DNA of 64,000 nucleotides from Xiphias gladius (GCF_016859285.1 NC_053416.1:531501-595500), one strand, 5' to 3'; counted from the first letter of the stretch, positions 11,601 to 22,200 are shown. Numbers and translations are program-made. Notes: generated from the letters alone by a model not told the origin.

Positions 11601-14600
11601 GGCAGGGTGGGGCACAGCTTGTGAGCTAGGTCCTCTGGAGGTTCGGAGGGAGGAGGCTCGTAATCGTTGGCCCCTTCCAGGTCATCATTTGGGGACTCGT
11701 AGTCCCCCCCGCTGCCGTCCTCGTCACAGCTGTTCGGACTCTCGTAGTCATCGTCAAAGTCTTCATCCTGATGGCGCGAAGGAGACGGGGAGGGAACAGA
11801 TGGAGAGAAATGAAGGACAGACTGAACTAAACAGGATCATTTCAGCAGGTGTTGATTTTGGCTCCGGATTTTCATTTAGTTGTGTTTTAGTTTTAGTCAT
11901 TTTAGTCTTGTTTTGTTAGTTTTAGTCAACAAACGCTGAAAACAGTTGGGTTTAGTTTTCATCAGTGAAACTTTAGTCTCCTTCCCTGTCGTGCATGTTT
12001 TGCGTTTTTGTCGACTAAAACTGTCAAAAATCAAATGAATAAACTTTGACTAAAGCAAATATACTGTACGTTTTTCTGTCAAAGGCCAAAAACCAAGTTG
12101 GGATCAGGTGCAGAAAATTAACTCTACCCAACGACCTTTGAAACCACAGTAGCCACCTGAAACAGAGCTGCGGAGCCTGGCAGTTATTCCAGACGCTCCC
12201 GGTTCCTGCAGTAAAAGTCCCGTCCATTTTTCCCAAAGACAATGTCACGACTCACGGTTATGTCAACATGAAACTCTCCTGCTTCAGTCAGCAGAACAAA
12301 ATAACGAACAACCGTGTCAGAAAATATGTGGTTCTTTGATAAAAAAGTCAAAGGTACAAGCTTGGGTATGTAAAAACTTTGAGGTAGATGTTAACTACAA
12401 CTCCCCAGGTGCATTTCAGCAAGAAACACCCACGTCAGCAGGAGTTAAAGATGACCTGGGGAGAAAACCGAAAGCACAACCTGCATCTTAAGTCAGTTCA
12501 CTTTTAAATTCAGGATCAGTTTTGTCAGAAGTCAGAAGATGCGGAGCAACGACTTTTTTAAAAACTGTAACAACGAAGAGTTCGGAAAATCGAACCTCTG
12601 ACGGGCCGCTGCGCGCAGGCAACAGCCCCTGAGGCTCACGGGTACTGTAGCATTTAGACCGGTCAACCGCAATGACCGACAAAACGCAATTTCTCAGAAA
12701 TAATTCAAACTAGTGGCCAGAGAACAAACCTACAGAGGCGTTATCATCCAGGAGAGTCCTGAGTCTCCGTGTTCAGCAGCGTTTAAGATATCGTTGAAAG
12801 GAAAAGTGGAAATGCTGTAGGAACTAGGAAAAACAGCAGCTCTTCACAGATCCCAACTCTGCACCTGAACAACCAACCCGATAACCCCGAAGTAACCTCC
12901 CAGAAAACCGCCGCCAACACGCTGTGGCCAGCGAGAACACGTTGGTGCATCTCTAACCGAACGGCTGCTCACTGGTCGTCTGTGGTTGGCGTCTGCGATC
13001 AGTGACATCACTGTCCAGAGGAACCAACGCTTATCAGCTGTAACAGTAACGACCGAGACGGAAGCGAACCGGAGTCTGGCTGGTTACAATTCAAGCAAAG
13101 GAGACAGAGAGAGAAAAATTCAACAGATTAACATCAGACTCACAAACTCGTCTTCGCCCCAGCCGTGAGCGTCAGCAGTGGTGTCTGCAGAAAAGAGAGC
13201 AGCACTGAGCAGCGTCCCGACACACTCATAGCTTTACATCTTTATATCTCCACCATCACTTGAGCTAAGATAATGAGGTTCGTCTTCATTAGGCGTCAGA
13301 GCGGAAATTCATTGTTGCAGCAATAGAAGAAAAAACAACAGAAGTAGAAGAATAGAAACTGTAAAAATGACATGACAAGCAACAACCGTACAGAACCCAC
13401 GAGCAGTGTTGTGCACTAATACCGCAGTACTGGCGAAGGCGAGCTGTAGCGAGGAGCAGTACGTGTAAGAGTAATGAGAGACACCCTCTGTTAGAACAGC
13501 TAGCGCCAGAACAGCACATTACTAGGATTAAGTCATGGTAGCGGTAGTTAGTGTTTGTTTGTATCAGCGCAGGACTTTAGTATAGAATATAAAACATCAG
13601 GTGAAGTGCAGTAATAAAGTATAACAAGTAGCATAGTGCAGCAGTATACTACAGAGTTTAAAACAATACGGTAGAGTATGAATATAATGACACAGTCCTT
13701 CTCATAATCAGCTCCCATAATTATCACCATCTGCTGGGACTAGGTTATTCTGAGGGTCATGATCTGCAATGAGTTCACGATTTCCTTCTCTTTTCTCCCT
13801 CATTGCGTCGGCGCTTCCATTACGCTGTTCTTCGTGTCGTGTAGCAGGCGTGAACGAACTGGTTTCACTGTCTCCGACCTGACGAAGACCCAGCCGGCTC
13901 GAAAGCGGTCGGCGTCTTAACTGACGCTTTTATTGCATCTCCTCTCCGTGCTCGTCCTGACAGCGCCTGAGGAACTTTTCTGTTCTTTACTACCAATATG
14001 AAAGAGTTCCTACCTGGTTCGTGATATTTGGGCGTCGTTCTGTGAGGAAACAAACAGAAAGAGAGCACTTTGAGGAAAACCGTAAATCCCATCAGGTCCA
14101 TGAACGTGTCAGCTGCTGGGTCTGAAACCAGCGTGATCGGGAACCGATCGGTCGTCTACTGCGCTGATGTGATGCTTTGTCTGAAACGTGAACCTACTTT
14201 CTACCAAACAGGCCTCTCCTCTCCTCCTTCTTGCTGATTTCATTGCTGATCTTAGAGACCATCCTGAGGGGACACACAGAGACACACATCAAGGTTAATT
14301 CACATCACACTAAGATCAATACGATACCAAGTTAACGTGAGGAAAAATCGATCAGTGAATGTTTTTATGTCTCTTCCTCTGGTGGAGCTCCTGTTTTTAG
14401 TGAGTTCCGTTTCGCCGATATGAACGGCTCATCGTGTGCATCGTTTTTTTCCTGTTTTACAGGTGATGAAGCTGCTTAGACCTTTGGTTTCGCCTGTGAA
14501 CGGATGAATAAACCTTTTTGCCTTTCGGATAAATTTACAACAGACAGAACTTCCGCACTTTAAGTTCTTGATCCGTGCGTCACCTGTCACGCTGGTGAAG

Positions 14601-17600
14601 GATTATGACCAGTCCCAGATGAAGAGGATCACACCGATTACCTCATAACAACAGCACATGACGAGCTCAGATGGCGAACGGTCGGCTCTCGTGGTCACCG
14701 TGTTGGATGTGGAAGAAACGTGCAGGTGCAAAGACCTGAACCACTTTGACAAGGACCAGATCCTTACAGCCAGTCAACTGTTAAATTCAGCAAATATCTC
14801 CTCATGGTCCATAGCTGTCTGAAAAAAACAACAGGGGGCGCTCATGCTCGTGCACAGGACAAGGGACAGAAGAAGAGGGGAGATGAGGGAAAGGGGGCAG
14901 TGGGAGTCTGACAGATGACCAGGGGAAGGAGCAGGAGCAGTCAACCCTTTACCGCCAGACCGTGTGGAGCTCCGAATGGGACCGACTGGGACTGTAGACC
15001 AGAGACCAGCGGCGACATTAGGGCGAGTGCGTAGGAGGAACATATACCGGCGGCGGCGTGACAACGGCGTGTGCTCCACAACATGATGGCAGAGAAACAG
15101 CCAAAGCGGAGATGGTCAGAAGAACTACATCTGAAAAAGGAAGTGCTCTGATCAGGCAAGAGCAAAGAGCCGCGTTAACAGGTTGAGGTTTTCCACCGGT
15201 GGAGACTTCACACTCGGGCTGGGAAAGAAATTCCGCCCTGGATTTATCTGCTGGGACCGGCGCGCTCCCCGAATCACAGGCACGCGGAGAGGGCCGGCAG
15301 AGAGACTGACGGGCCCGGTGAAAACTTTACAATGTTATGGATGTTTTGAAGGCCCGCTAGCCCGCCCGTGTGTCGCATCAGTCTGTCCGCTAACGTTAAA
15401 TTACTGGTCCCCGGACATCAGGCCACTCTCTAGTTTACCAGGAGATGTGTTTGGTGTGGTGTCAGCTATAGGAGCAGGAGCATTGTGCGTTGTGCATGTT
15501 TAGCTTCACTGCAGCAACTGTAGCCACAGCTCGCTAACCCATAACCAAGCTAACGTCAGTCACATTACTCGCTGTCTCGTCGTTTGCTCTGTATCATGAC
15601 ATTTGTCCGTACAACGTGCGAAGGGTTTTTCAGCCACGTAGACCTAAACGCAGAAGTTCACGAGCACCGTGGGACTGTTTGGATTGAAGCGTGATTCTAT
15701 CTGCTCTGCCAGGTAACGTTACCTTCCCTGTTAGCTTAGCTACTAACCTACGGTCCTCTCTTCACCGTCACTGTAGTTTTGTAAAAACGACCTAAACAAC
15801 TAGTTGTTACTCCGTTGTGTCTCTGATGCTGTTTGACATTTTATATTATAAAGTTTGTTTTGCTTCAGCTGTGAGAAAGAGGGTCAACTTCCACGCCGTA
15901 CATGACGCTCCGGATTCTGCCGCTGTGTCGTTGCCATGGCAATCCGCGCCCATGAAGGTGGGGGGCGGAGCTTCAGAGCGAGCGCTGGAGGGAGGGTTGT
16001 GTTGGTTTTGCTGTTGAGTTCTAATATCAACAGTCTTTCTCCAGAATCGCTCGCTCCACCTTTAAGGTGCTCCACCCAATCCGCTGACTGGACTCAAACT
16101 GTAACATCCGTCGCCAGGGAACAGAGTGGATCAGCTGATCGCAGCTCGTTAACTACAGGAGAGTCCCACTTCACCCGTTGATGGATCAGACCGATAGCTG
16201 GAGCTCGTTGAGCCCAGAGTTCTGGATCCAGGAGTTTGTGAAGAATCAGGTGTAAAAGTCAGTTTGTTCCAGCTGTTATTTCGCTGTGTCCCAACAATCA
16301 ATATCAATCAATAATCAATATTTCAGATCTCCTGCTGCTCAGCTCATGTTCCGGTCGGCAGCATTAGGCTTCGGTAATTGATCATCTAGTCATTTACGTC
16401 TGAACTGAATCTTTATTTATAGCTTTACTCACTGACAAATGATGGAAGTTAAACTTCATGAGACTCTTTAAGGGACTGAGATCTGATCAAATGCTGTGGA
16501 ACCTCAACCCTATGAACGTTTGCTCCTTCCACCTCGTCTGCCTCAGCTCAAACTGGATCAAACCCCAGCTGTGGGTGGTGTTACAGTGAAAGTGGAGCCT
16601 TTCTCGGTGAAGTGAATCAGAGGTTAGTCAGTACTCACGGAGCGTGGATTTTGGGGAATTTCTGCAGGTCGTTATCGCTCAGATTCTGCAGAAAGAAAAA
16701 GGGTGAAGACGTCATGGTGGACGGTGCAGTGTGTTTAGATCATCACGTTAGGACGTTTCAGACTCTTAATGAGACAGACGACCCCCACCCTGCCAGCCCC
16801 GCTCCCCTCCCTCTCCTCCACCTCTTTTTTCCTTCCTCTTCTCCTCCCCTAGTTCCCTTCCTTCTTCTGTCCTTCTCTACATCTCTGTATCTCCTCCTTT
16901 CCTTGCCTAGATCCCTCTCTCCTTTTCTCCACCCCCACTTTACCTTCCCTACATTTTTCTGGCCTTCTCTACCATCTCGTTATCTGCTCTTTTCCTTCTC
17001 CACCTCCATCTCTCCATCATTGTCTCGGTGGTGCAGTAACTGACCGAATGTTAAACAGGTTCCTCAATGTTTCACGTTGCGTTTCTTTGTGAACTCACCA
17101 CAAACCTGGAGCCGCTGATGCAGTTCTTCATCACAGCTTTATCACAGCCCGACAGATTCATCTGTGGAAACAGAGACAGGAAAACACGGCGTTAGTCAGA
17201 CTGGTGCGGTTAAAGTGGTGTTGAGGTTTGCTCAGTGTTGTGGTTTTGTACGCATCGATCTGCCTTTAAGGTTCAACAGAGAGTGTGTTTTATGTGTTTT
17301 ACTCTCAGGAAGCCATAAATCCAGCTCACATCTCCCTGCTGTCCAGACACTCAACGGTACTGAAATTAAAACTGTCCAATATCATAAATACATGCGAATT
17401 TGAATAGACAGCAGCCTGACTTTTAACCAGCATGTGGGGCAACTGGCACAGAAACTGGAGATAAAGACGTGTTTCTCATTTCAGAATTGAGTGTGTTTGA
17501 GTGTTGAGGAAGGGAAAGTGACTGTACAGTCAAGCGTCATGTCTATATGTTAATTTTTACTATTGCTACATAGCTAACATTAGCATTAACAGCTGTTTCC

Positions 17601-18627
17601 TCACCAAGAGCTTTAGCCTTAGTTGCGTTTACAAGACCAGAGGTCAGACTACGTCCTCTGAGCAAAGCTACTGCTTCGTCCTCTCGTGCTGGACCGAGGA
17701 CAGACCAGACGTTACGGTGAGTCACTATAGCAAAGTGTTGTTATGGGATGCGCCGGGGCTAGCTGGTTAGCATGCTAACTTCAGTAGAAGAGAAGAAGAG
17801 ATAGAAATGGAAGCAAAACTCGAGTGAACGCTGGCGTTGCTTTCCACTGCTGGATACAGCTCTTTGTGTGTAAAGGAATGAAGTTTGATGCTGAACTCGC
17901 AGTGTTTTTCTAGACTGGAGAGTAAACAGCTGCTAATGCTAACGTTGGCTATGTAGCGATAGCGAACACCTATTCGTCACAAATTTGAACAATGACAGAT
18001 CCTCCATCCTCCATTTCGTAGCCCCGGTCTTCTAGAGGGACTCTTCGTCAGAATCTAGCTTTAGGAACTCAACTGTTCCTCCTTTGTTGGACAGTTGTGT
18101 TTATCAAATTATTTTCTTCTGTGTGATTCATGAACAGACAGAAAACCTCAGCTAAAGTCGTCTTATTCCATCACAGTGGAACTGTCTCTTTGTGGTCGTT
18201 GGATTGACTTCACAAATAAGAAATGTTAACAGTCACTTCACACAGAGGTTCTGCTCCAGGGGCTCTGGGTCTGTACCCGGTTGGTCCATTAAGTAATCCA
18301 TCAGTGACACTACTAAGCCAACTACTTATCGCCACCACTCTGGCCCCACCCTGAAAACAAGTAACCGTTTTATAACACATTCACCAGCTCAACGGAAAGG
18401 TGGTGATGATATGTTAAAGTTGTGTACACCACTTGTTTAGGTTTAACGTTAATTTGAGGGATTATCTGACCGCAGGAGGTCGCAAGTCTCAGTTAAATGA
18501 TCTCTGAGGCCTGAAAGAAGGAAAGGGTGTGGACGGACGGAGGTCTCACCTTCCTCAAGTAGTCCGCCAGCTGCTGCGGGCTCCAACCCATCACCTCCGA
18601 CCTGGACGGCATTCGGTCCGAGCTCAT
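1210..18627 (-). CDS. lcp2: Lymphocyte cytosolic protein 2 (SLP-76 adaptor)
   Basis: Cytosolic adaptor that couples antigen and Fc receptors and platelet receptors to PLC-gamma, Vav and Nck in haematopoietic cells. Coding exons, 5' to 3' of the gene: 18627-18550, 17161-17099, 16685-16639, 14263-14198, 14039-14014, 13184-13144, 11767-11578, 10894-10797, 10694-10631, 9564-9487, 8958-8933, 8600-8581, 8165-8055, 7506-7491, 7149-7091, 6273-6221, 5567-5524 (acceptor provisional), 3911-3837, 3172-3023, 1359-1210. All phases chain to 484 residues; human LCP2 is 533. Order: N-terminal SAM domain, acidic segment with two YESPN and one YEPPP, proline-rich middle with an R-x-x-K-P motif, C-terminal SH2 domain. 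The start MSSDRMPSRSEVMGW matches the family N-terminus. Exons 8, 18 and 20 have TG repeats beside their acceptors. Identity is secure from the SH2 and YESPN segments; the weakest exons are 11-17, which rest on splice consensus and phase. Confidence 0.93.
1360..3022 (-). other. lcp2: lcp2 intron 19
   Basis: Apart from the (CA)n at its 3' end I see no further exon or recognisable mobile element. Short plus-strand reading frames here (for example 2535-2768) lack homology and splice support. Confidence 0.5.
1374..1396. repeat. (CA)n beside lcp2 last-exon acceptor
   Basis: Eleven CA units on plus, hence (TG)n in the lcp2 transcript, 13 nt upstream of the acceptor of the terminal exon. Confidence 0.95.
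3023..3911 (-). CDS. lcp2: lcp2 exons 18-19: SH2 domain
   Basis: Exon 18 (3911-3837) encodes EMDPCWYVGKVTRGQAEGCL then KRVHK, the start of the SH2 fold. Exon 19 (3172-3023) encodes DGAYLVRDSTRQLANQPFTL, then MVFYQDKVFNIQIRQQNQQF and LLGTGLKVQE. The phosphotyrosine-binding arginine is in YLVRDS (FLVRDS in human). The human counterpart begins EEWYVSYITRPEAEAALRK. Both exons are phase 0/0, so either could be skipped without a frameshift. Confidence 0.95.
3240..3680. repeat. Teleost 'ACTTAAGTAAAG' interspersed repeat
   Basis: Degenerate copy in lcp2 intron 18 with the hallmarks tacatttcagaggaagattt, cactacatttattgaac, ttacagttact and acttaagtaaagaacctgag. I recognise it as a very common fish repeat, probably a non-autonomous DNA element; the family name is uncertain. 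Related pieces lie near 19490, 24330-24420, 32690-33065, 34310-34450, 36230-36640 and 44020-44180. Confidence 0.6.
3917..3938. repeat. (CA)n abutting SH2 exon acceptor
   Basis: The CA run starts about 4 nt from the AG (3913-3912) of lcp2 exon 18. In the transcript the tract is (UG)n followed by UUAUAG. Confidence 0.93.
3940..5523 (-). other. lcp2: lcp2 intron 17 remainder
   Basis: Holds an (AAT)n run at 4048-4068 and A/T-rich sequence. A segment at about 4745-5070 with TGCAACAATGAGTCCACTCAT and TAGTAAAATAATCGTTAGAT resembles a widespread fish 'ATCGATTAATCGTTGCAGCTC' repeat. No exon seen. Confidence 0.45.
5524..5567 (-). CDS. lcp2: lcp2 exon 17 (provisional acceptor)
   Basis: The donor (CACAAACAG then gtaaca) is strong, and the phase-consistent reading is DRQSFRPPTTTSHKQ leading into EMDPCWYV. 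The acceptor GGATCAG at 5568-5570 is the only one nearby that takes the single carried base, but its pyrimidine tract is poor. A competing acceptor closer to the 5603-5647 CA run (GCGAAG) would give VELGSSFGGSDRQSFRPP, but in phase 0, and would then need another unseen exon. Confidence 0.45.
5603..5647. repeat. (CA)n microsatellite, about 22 units
   Basis: Long CA run on plus just upstream (in transcript sense) of the provisional lcp2 exon 17. Confidence 0.97.
5648..6220 (-). other. lcp2: lcp2 intron 16 with repeat fragment
   Basis: At 6083-6125 the string ccactctcgtgtctgtacag followed by taaatacgaagctac matches a common fish repeat also seen near 58296 and 60385. A stretch at about 5745-5800 holds an imperfect inverted pair (ttgtggggacctgctttttgt / ttgagtccccacaatgtgg). 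Confidence 0.4.
6274..7090 (-). other. lcp2: lcp2 intron 15
   Basis: Non-coding, A/T-rich; I see no further exon or clear mobile element. Confidence 0.45.
7491..7506 (-). CDS. lcp2: lcp2 micro-exon, 16 nt
   Basis: A 16-nt exon with a strong acceptor (cctctctctcatcag) and donor (AAG then gtgaga). It accepts two bases from exon 13 and exits phase 0, encoding SNNMMK. It bridges exon 13 to exon 15, which reads SKCLPPRPGLPGPPSRHG. Confidence 0.55.
8581..8600 (-). CDS. lcp2: lcp2 micro-exon, 20 nt
   Basis: A 20-nt exon with acceptor tttcttacag and donor gtaagt, both near-consensus. It encodes PGTQSW plus two bases. Without it, exon 11 (ends phase 0) cannot join the proline-rich exon 13 (needs two carried bases) in frame; with it, exon 13 reads KPQPDIQDPPTWSKPP. 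Phase and splice sites fit; no transcript seen. Confidence 0.6.
9487..9564 (-). CDS. lcp2: lcp2 exon 10: Gads-binding-type motif
   Basis: In the phase forced by neighbouring exons this exon reads FPPEPPQIFRGNKPGRDSG and onward. The I-x-R-x-x-K-P core (9524-9544) resembles the mammalian SLP-76 site IDRSTKP, which binds the C-terminal SH3 domain of Gads. The alternative frame gives an unrelated, proline-poor peptide, so the motif also supports the model. Confidence 0.65.
10105..10240. repeat. Interspersed repeat shared with 33.76 kb
   Basis: About 110 nt, including gcgtagccgtggacgt, cagacaactgtcactgggtc and gatactgaaggaaac, is nearly identical to 33757-33868 in the same orientation, 23.6 kb away in slbp2 intron 1. 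Family unknown to me. Confidence 0.75.
10897..10919. repeat. (CA)n forming lcp2 exon 8 acceptor tract
   Basis: The CA run on plus touches the exon 8 acceptor: in the transcript (UG)n ends directly in UAG, and the exon starts at 10894. No separate pyrimidine tract remains between repeat and AG. Confidence 0.93.
10920..11577 (-). other. lcp2: lcp2 intron 7 remainder
   Basis: No exon or recognised element apart from the adjoining microsatellite; the single-base phase from exon 7 fits exon 8 directly. Confidence 0.45.
11578..11767 (-). CDS. lcp2: lcp2 exon 7: acidic tyrosine segment
   Basis: Contains DDDYESPN (Tyr codon 11744-11746), GGDYESPN (11699-11701) and ANDYEPPPSE (11660-11662). These correspond to human Tyr113, Tyr128 and Tyr145, the ZAP-70/Syk targets that bind Vav, Nck and Itk. 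A fourth acidic tyrosine, DGDYI, closes the exon and continues in exon 8 as DNRDN. The exon starts phase 0 and ends with one base of the Asp codon. The segment is strongly acidic, as in mammals. Confidence 0.92.
11840..12070. repeat. 'TTTAGTTTTAGTC' fish repeat remnant
   Basis: Runs of gttttagttttagtcattttagtc and later gtcgactaaaactgtc resemble the actaaaactaaaac repeat common in fish. Similar traces occur at 27660-27790 and 54300-54600. Family assignment is from memory. Confidence 0.4.
12071..13143 (-). other. lcp2: lcp2 intron 6 remainder
   Basis: No further exon or recognisable repeat noted. Confidence 0.4.
13185..14013 (-). other. lcp2: lcp2 intron 5
   Basis: Non-coding; 13300-13730 is rich in TATAGTA and GTAGTA-like words (degenerate repeat), with no coding support. 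Confidence 0.4.
14264..14940 (-). other. lcp2: lcp2 intron 3, exon 4 side
   Basis: Non-coding sequence between exon 4 and the 14.94-16.07 kb repeat; nothing recognised. Confidence 0.4.
14940..16065. repeat. Probable DNA-transposon-derived fish repeat
   Basis: GC-richer block inside lcp2 intron 3. Near 15080-15130 it encodes a fragment AEKQPKRRWSEELHLKKE, of the basic KRRWSEE type found at the start of a repeated fish ORF. It also carries ctggatttatctgctgggac, gctaacgttaaattactgg and a segment at 15940-16060 (gggggcggagcttcagagcg, ctttctccagaatcgctcgc) that I recognise as recurrent in fish genomes. No intact ORF. Family uncertain. Confidence 0.45.
16066..16638 (-). other. lcp2: lcp2 intron 3, exon 3 side
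   Basis: Non-coding; nothing recognised beyond short A/T-rich stretches. Confidence 0.4.
16639..18627 (-). CDS. lcp2: lcp2 exons 1-3: SAM domain
   Basis: Exon 1 (18627-18550) encodes MSSDRMPSRSEVMGW then SPQQLADYLRK. Exon 2 (17161-17099) encodes NLSGCDKAVMKNCISGSRFV after a Met. Exon 3 (16685-16639) encodes NLSDNDLQKFPKIHAP, and exon 4 (14263-14198) completes the fold with MVSKISNEISKKEERR. This follows the human SLP-76 SAM domain, including the W near the start and the conserved NL-x(2)-NDxQKFPK turn. The SAM domain mediates self-association of SLP-76 in the mammalian protein. Donors are GTGAG at all three exons; the exon 2 donor is chosen so that V precedes NLSD. Confidence 0.88.
16786..17030. 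repeat. Long polypyrimidine tract in lcp2 intron 2
   Basis: About 245 nt that is overwhelmingly C and T on plus, hence polypurine in the lcp2 transcript, filling most of the 413-nt intron between exons 2 and 3. Degenerate TCC/CTT composition, not a clean tandem repeat. Confidence 0.85.
17162..18549 (-). other. lcp2: lcp2 intron 1
   Basis: Non-coding. Several GCTAACGTTAGC-like words near 17575, 17770 and 17935 suggest dispersed fish repeats. No exon seen. Confidence 0.4.
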
Positions 18628-19260
18628 ACTCTTTCCTCCTCACGTCTCCTCGCCTCTTAAAGACACGACGTCCGTCCAGTTGACGTCAAACCCAAGACTG
18701 TTTTTGCTCTAACGAGAGGAGACCACCATCTGACGATCAAATGGTGATGATTTTTAATTTTTCACCCTCACGGCCTCGGTGGGTCTTTTACAGATTTTAT
18801 TTTCCGGGTGCTGCTGCTCGTCCACCGTCCGACCGACAGACGGGCCTCGTTCCTCACCACTCCTTCCTGCAAAGTGTAAAACCGAACTTCTTTTAAAGAC
18901 TCACAGGAAATAAAGTAACTGCCAACTGTCTTCAGAAAGTTTTCCTTCCTCCAGTCTACTCACCACTCTCTAACTCGAGAGTCTCTGAACGAGAAGAAGC
19001 CAGAAAGAAGAAAGCAAAGTGTGGGCAGACATGTCACTGTGGAACCAAAATGGCTTCCTTTTTTCTCTCCCTCTCTCTCTCTCTCTTCCACTCTTCCTGT
19101 GTCTAAGTCTCTCTGTCTCTTTACCTCTCTCTGCCTCCCTCCCTCTCTCTCAGAGGAAGTGACTGTGCAGAGGGGGTAGGGGAGGCGAAGATGCAGCACC
19201 CCCCCCCCATCCGACCACAGAGCGGAACAGATGCTGTTGCTGCACCCACTTGCTGCAGCT
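18628..19260 (-). promoter_or_regulatory. lcp2: Likely lcp2 5'UTR and promoter region
   Basis: Sequence just upstream of the lcp2 ATG. It contains a CT-rich tract (19060-19150) and AGAGGAAGTG at 19152-19161, an ETS/PU.1-type core (GGAA) expected for a blood-cell gene. I cannot place the start site or exclude a non-coding first exon; the assignment is inference from position and motif. Confidence 0.35.
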
Positions 19261-22200
19261 CGGCGTCTGAAGAGAAACTGTTCTAAGGCAACAGAGGGAG
19301 ACAGACTCTGGATCAGTTTGAGAGCTCAGGCTGATCGCTGCAACTGGGGCACCAACATTTTTCCCTGAACCCAGGTCAGTTTACTGGAAGCATCTCCATC
19401 AGTAGATTCACAAAGTTCGAGTATCAAACTGCAACTTTCCTGAAGTTTGACTGACGGTTGAAAACGACTGAATACATTTAAGAACTGTAATGAAGTACAG
19501 TGTGAGGTACTTGTACTTTTTTCTGCCACATTATACTTCTAGTCCACGAGATTTCAGATTCAAGATTTTACATACAGAGATTTAAAAATGTGATAGAAAG
19601 ATTTGAATATATTAACTCCCCCAACATGCAAACTAAACACGTCCAAGTAGCTCCCCCATGACCAGCTGCAACTGTAAAATGCTGGGCACCACTTTCTAAT
19701 AAGGAAATAATCATTTCTAAAGAGGAATGCATGTAGAAGAAGGGAGATTAAGGAACAGCATTGGTCTTATATTACAGAGTAGCACCAGTTATCTATAACT
19801 AGTGTTACAGCACAGTACGAGAACAAACATATCACTGAACAGCAGCAGCTATTCCTGAGTTCAAACTCTCTCTAACAGCAGTGTTTACCGAGACGACTTT
19901 AAAACACCACTAAAGTAAAACGGGTCACGCCGCACAAGCTAGTTCTTAAGTCGCAAAATGCCCCACCTCGAAATGTTAAGGAGCGTGATGAAAAATTCCT
20001 GCATCTGCCCTTTAACCGGATCCCTGGTCCATTTATATAGTCCTGCTGACAAATAAACAAACAACCCACCAAGCAGACACGGAGGGAAACAACCTCCTTG
20101 GAGGAGGCAATAACACAGAAGTTAGAGTTATGCTGGTTATTTGTGTTTTCAAACAGTCTCTCACACGTTTTCATGAGTAAAAGCTCGGAGGATAACGAAG
20201 AAACAAAGGCTGCTAACGTTAGCCTAAACTCTGAGGGCATCCAGGTCCGACTCAGTCCATGATCCAGTCCTGGACAGGTGTTTGTACCACAGGAGCCTGA
20301 AAAACTCTGAGTAACTTACATAGGTCATAGGTCAAAACCTGGTTTATGGCTGGACCACATATGGTCAATGTGTGAAATTGAGGACTTGGTGGTGAGACCG
20401 CTGTAAACAGCTACTGTATTTGCCTTCTTCCTGGTGTCAGCTGGTTTCAGCCCTTTACCTGTTCGCTTCTCTCGTGCTCTCTGTGTTCACATATACAGTA
20501 ATTTAATCCATCTGAATTCTCAATAAAGCTGTTGTCATTTACATGTTTGTCTGTTTCTGTTGTCAGACGACGGAACAAGGATGAAACAGTGACTGAAACG
20601 TGGCCCATTGAGACGACATGTTAACCAGCAGTCACTTCAGAGCCATTTCCAAGCTGCTGCTCTGCTGCTAAAATCCTGGTTTTAAATCCGTGACGTCGTC
20701 TGACAGAGTCACCAGACACATGACAACGACTGAGCTGAGATTTCAGGTGTATTTACCTGTAAAATGATCAGTCAGAGAGAAAGTTAGAAGCTCGTTCACG
20801 TCTGTGTCGGCCGAGTCAGTTGAATGAGACGCGTAGAGACGAGTGTCTGGTGAGGGAAAGACCGACCTCGCGCTCGCGGGTCAACACCGGCGACGCTCTT
20901 CTACGGAAAGTGGCTAAGGTTTGTCCGGGAAGCCGGTAAATTTGTGGCTTGGTGCTTTTGTGAAGAAAAGTCGCTAAAGGGTCTGAATAGTCGGTAAATC
21001 TAGCAACAAAGGCGCCAAGTTGGCAACACTGTCTGTAAACACCCCCGATGACGTCATAGAAACTGTTTGCAAAAATTCATTTTGAAAGAGCAACAGCCAA
21101 TGGGAGACTCCAGAACTCAGCCGGCTGACCAACGGTGAAACTTTATCACTCGGCCAGCGACAGACATTCGCGTTTATAGAGCTGGTCCCGCTGCTGCAGT
21201 CCAGCCAAGAACCAGTAGCTCCAGCCAGTACAGAAGTTTACAATCTGTAAAATCCCAAACCCCAACTTTAGACCCCAACACACGCAACACAAGACTGGAA
21301 ACAGCAAAGCCTGGCTCAGTTCACAGGGAAACCAACTCCTCTAAAGTTCAGCGATCAACATGTTAGATCCGGTTTGTTTGAGCCACATAAAAACTTTGAA
21401 GAACTCTGAAGAAAACTTAAAAACCTGGAGATTCTCGGCCGCGTTCTCCTGTGATTTCTACCTGGACCCTGTCATTCGAAGAGTTACTAGTTAAATATCT
21501 GAGGAGCGCAGTGAAGACTGCCCCAACCCCCACCACCCCCACTTGTGATGTTCACGCTGAGTGCGGGTTTATTTTGGTTACTTGATGTATTTTGTAATCA
21601 TCCCTGGTTTCTGTCTCACACTTATTGTAACTCGTCTATTTTAGGAGCGTCATAGGAAAACCCCTCATCTCCTTCCTCCTCTGTCAGTCACGGTGGGTGC
21701 GTCTGAAACTGAGCGTGATAACGGCTGTGACGCGACAGGACCCAACACCTTCAACACGAACACACAATCCTCCAGAAGCCGCGGTGCAGAGGGGGCAGAA
21801 CCAGCGCTCAGGAGGCCAGACCTCGTCCCGGTGACTCAGAGACATGCAGTCTGATGGGAGAGGTGCATGCTGGGAGTGCAGAGACTAAAATAAATTCACA
21901 CTTGCAGAAGCAGTTGTTGCGGGTGATGGCAACAGTGGCGCTGCAGCGTGAAAAAATGCGAATAGAAACGTCAGTTCAGCTTCCCGCCGAGTCTAATCTC
22001 ACCCCACATTCACATTCATCCCTCGCTAATCCTGAAAGCCTTTCATTAGTTTAGCAGAACAGAAACACATTAAAGTCACATTGTCAGTCACCAAGTCCAA
22101 TGTGTTTCTTGGTTTTCTTTCTAAGAAACTGGAAATACTCAGCAGGTTTTTACAGATATTTCTCAACGCTGAGTTTGTGTGTTTTTAAAGAACATCCTTG

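Noticed and set aside
14198-14205. lcp2 exon 4 donor at TTTG-gtagaa
   Set aside because: Leaves a phase that cannot reach the YESPN exon in frame; the gtaggt donor at 14197 gives GLFGRKTTPKYHEP and a consistent chain.
16612-17043. 143-aa plus-strand frame
   Set aside because: Translation of the polypyrimidine tract in lcp2 intron 2 (Ser/Leu/Pro only).
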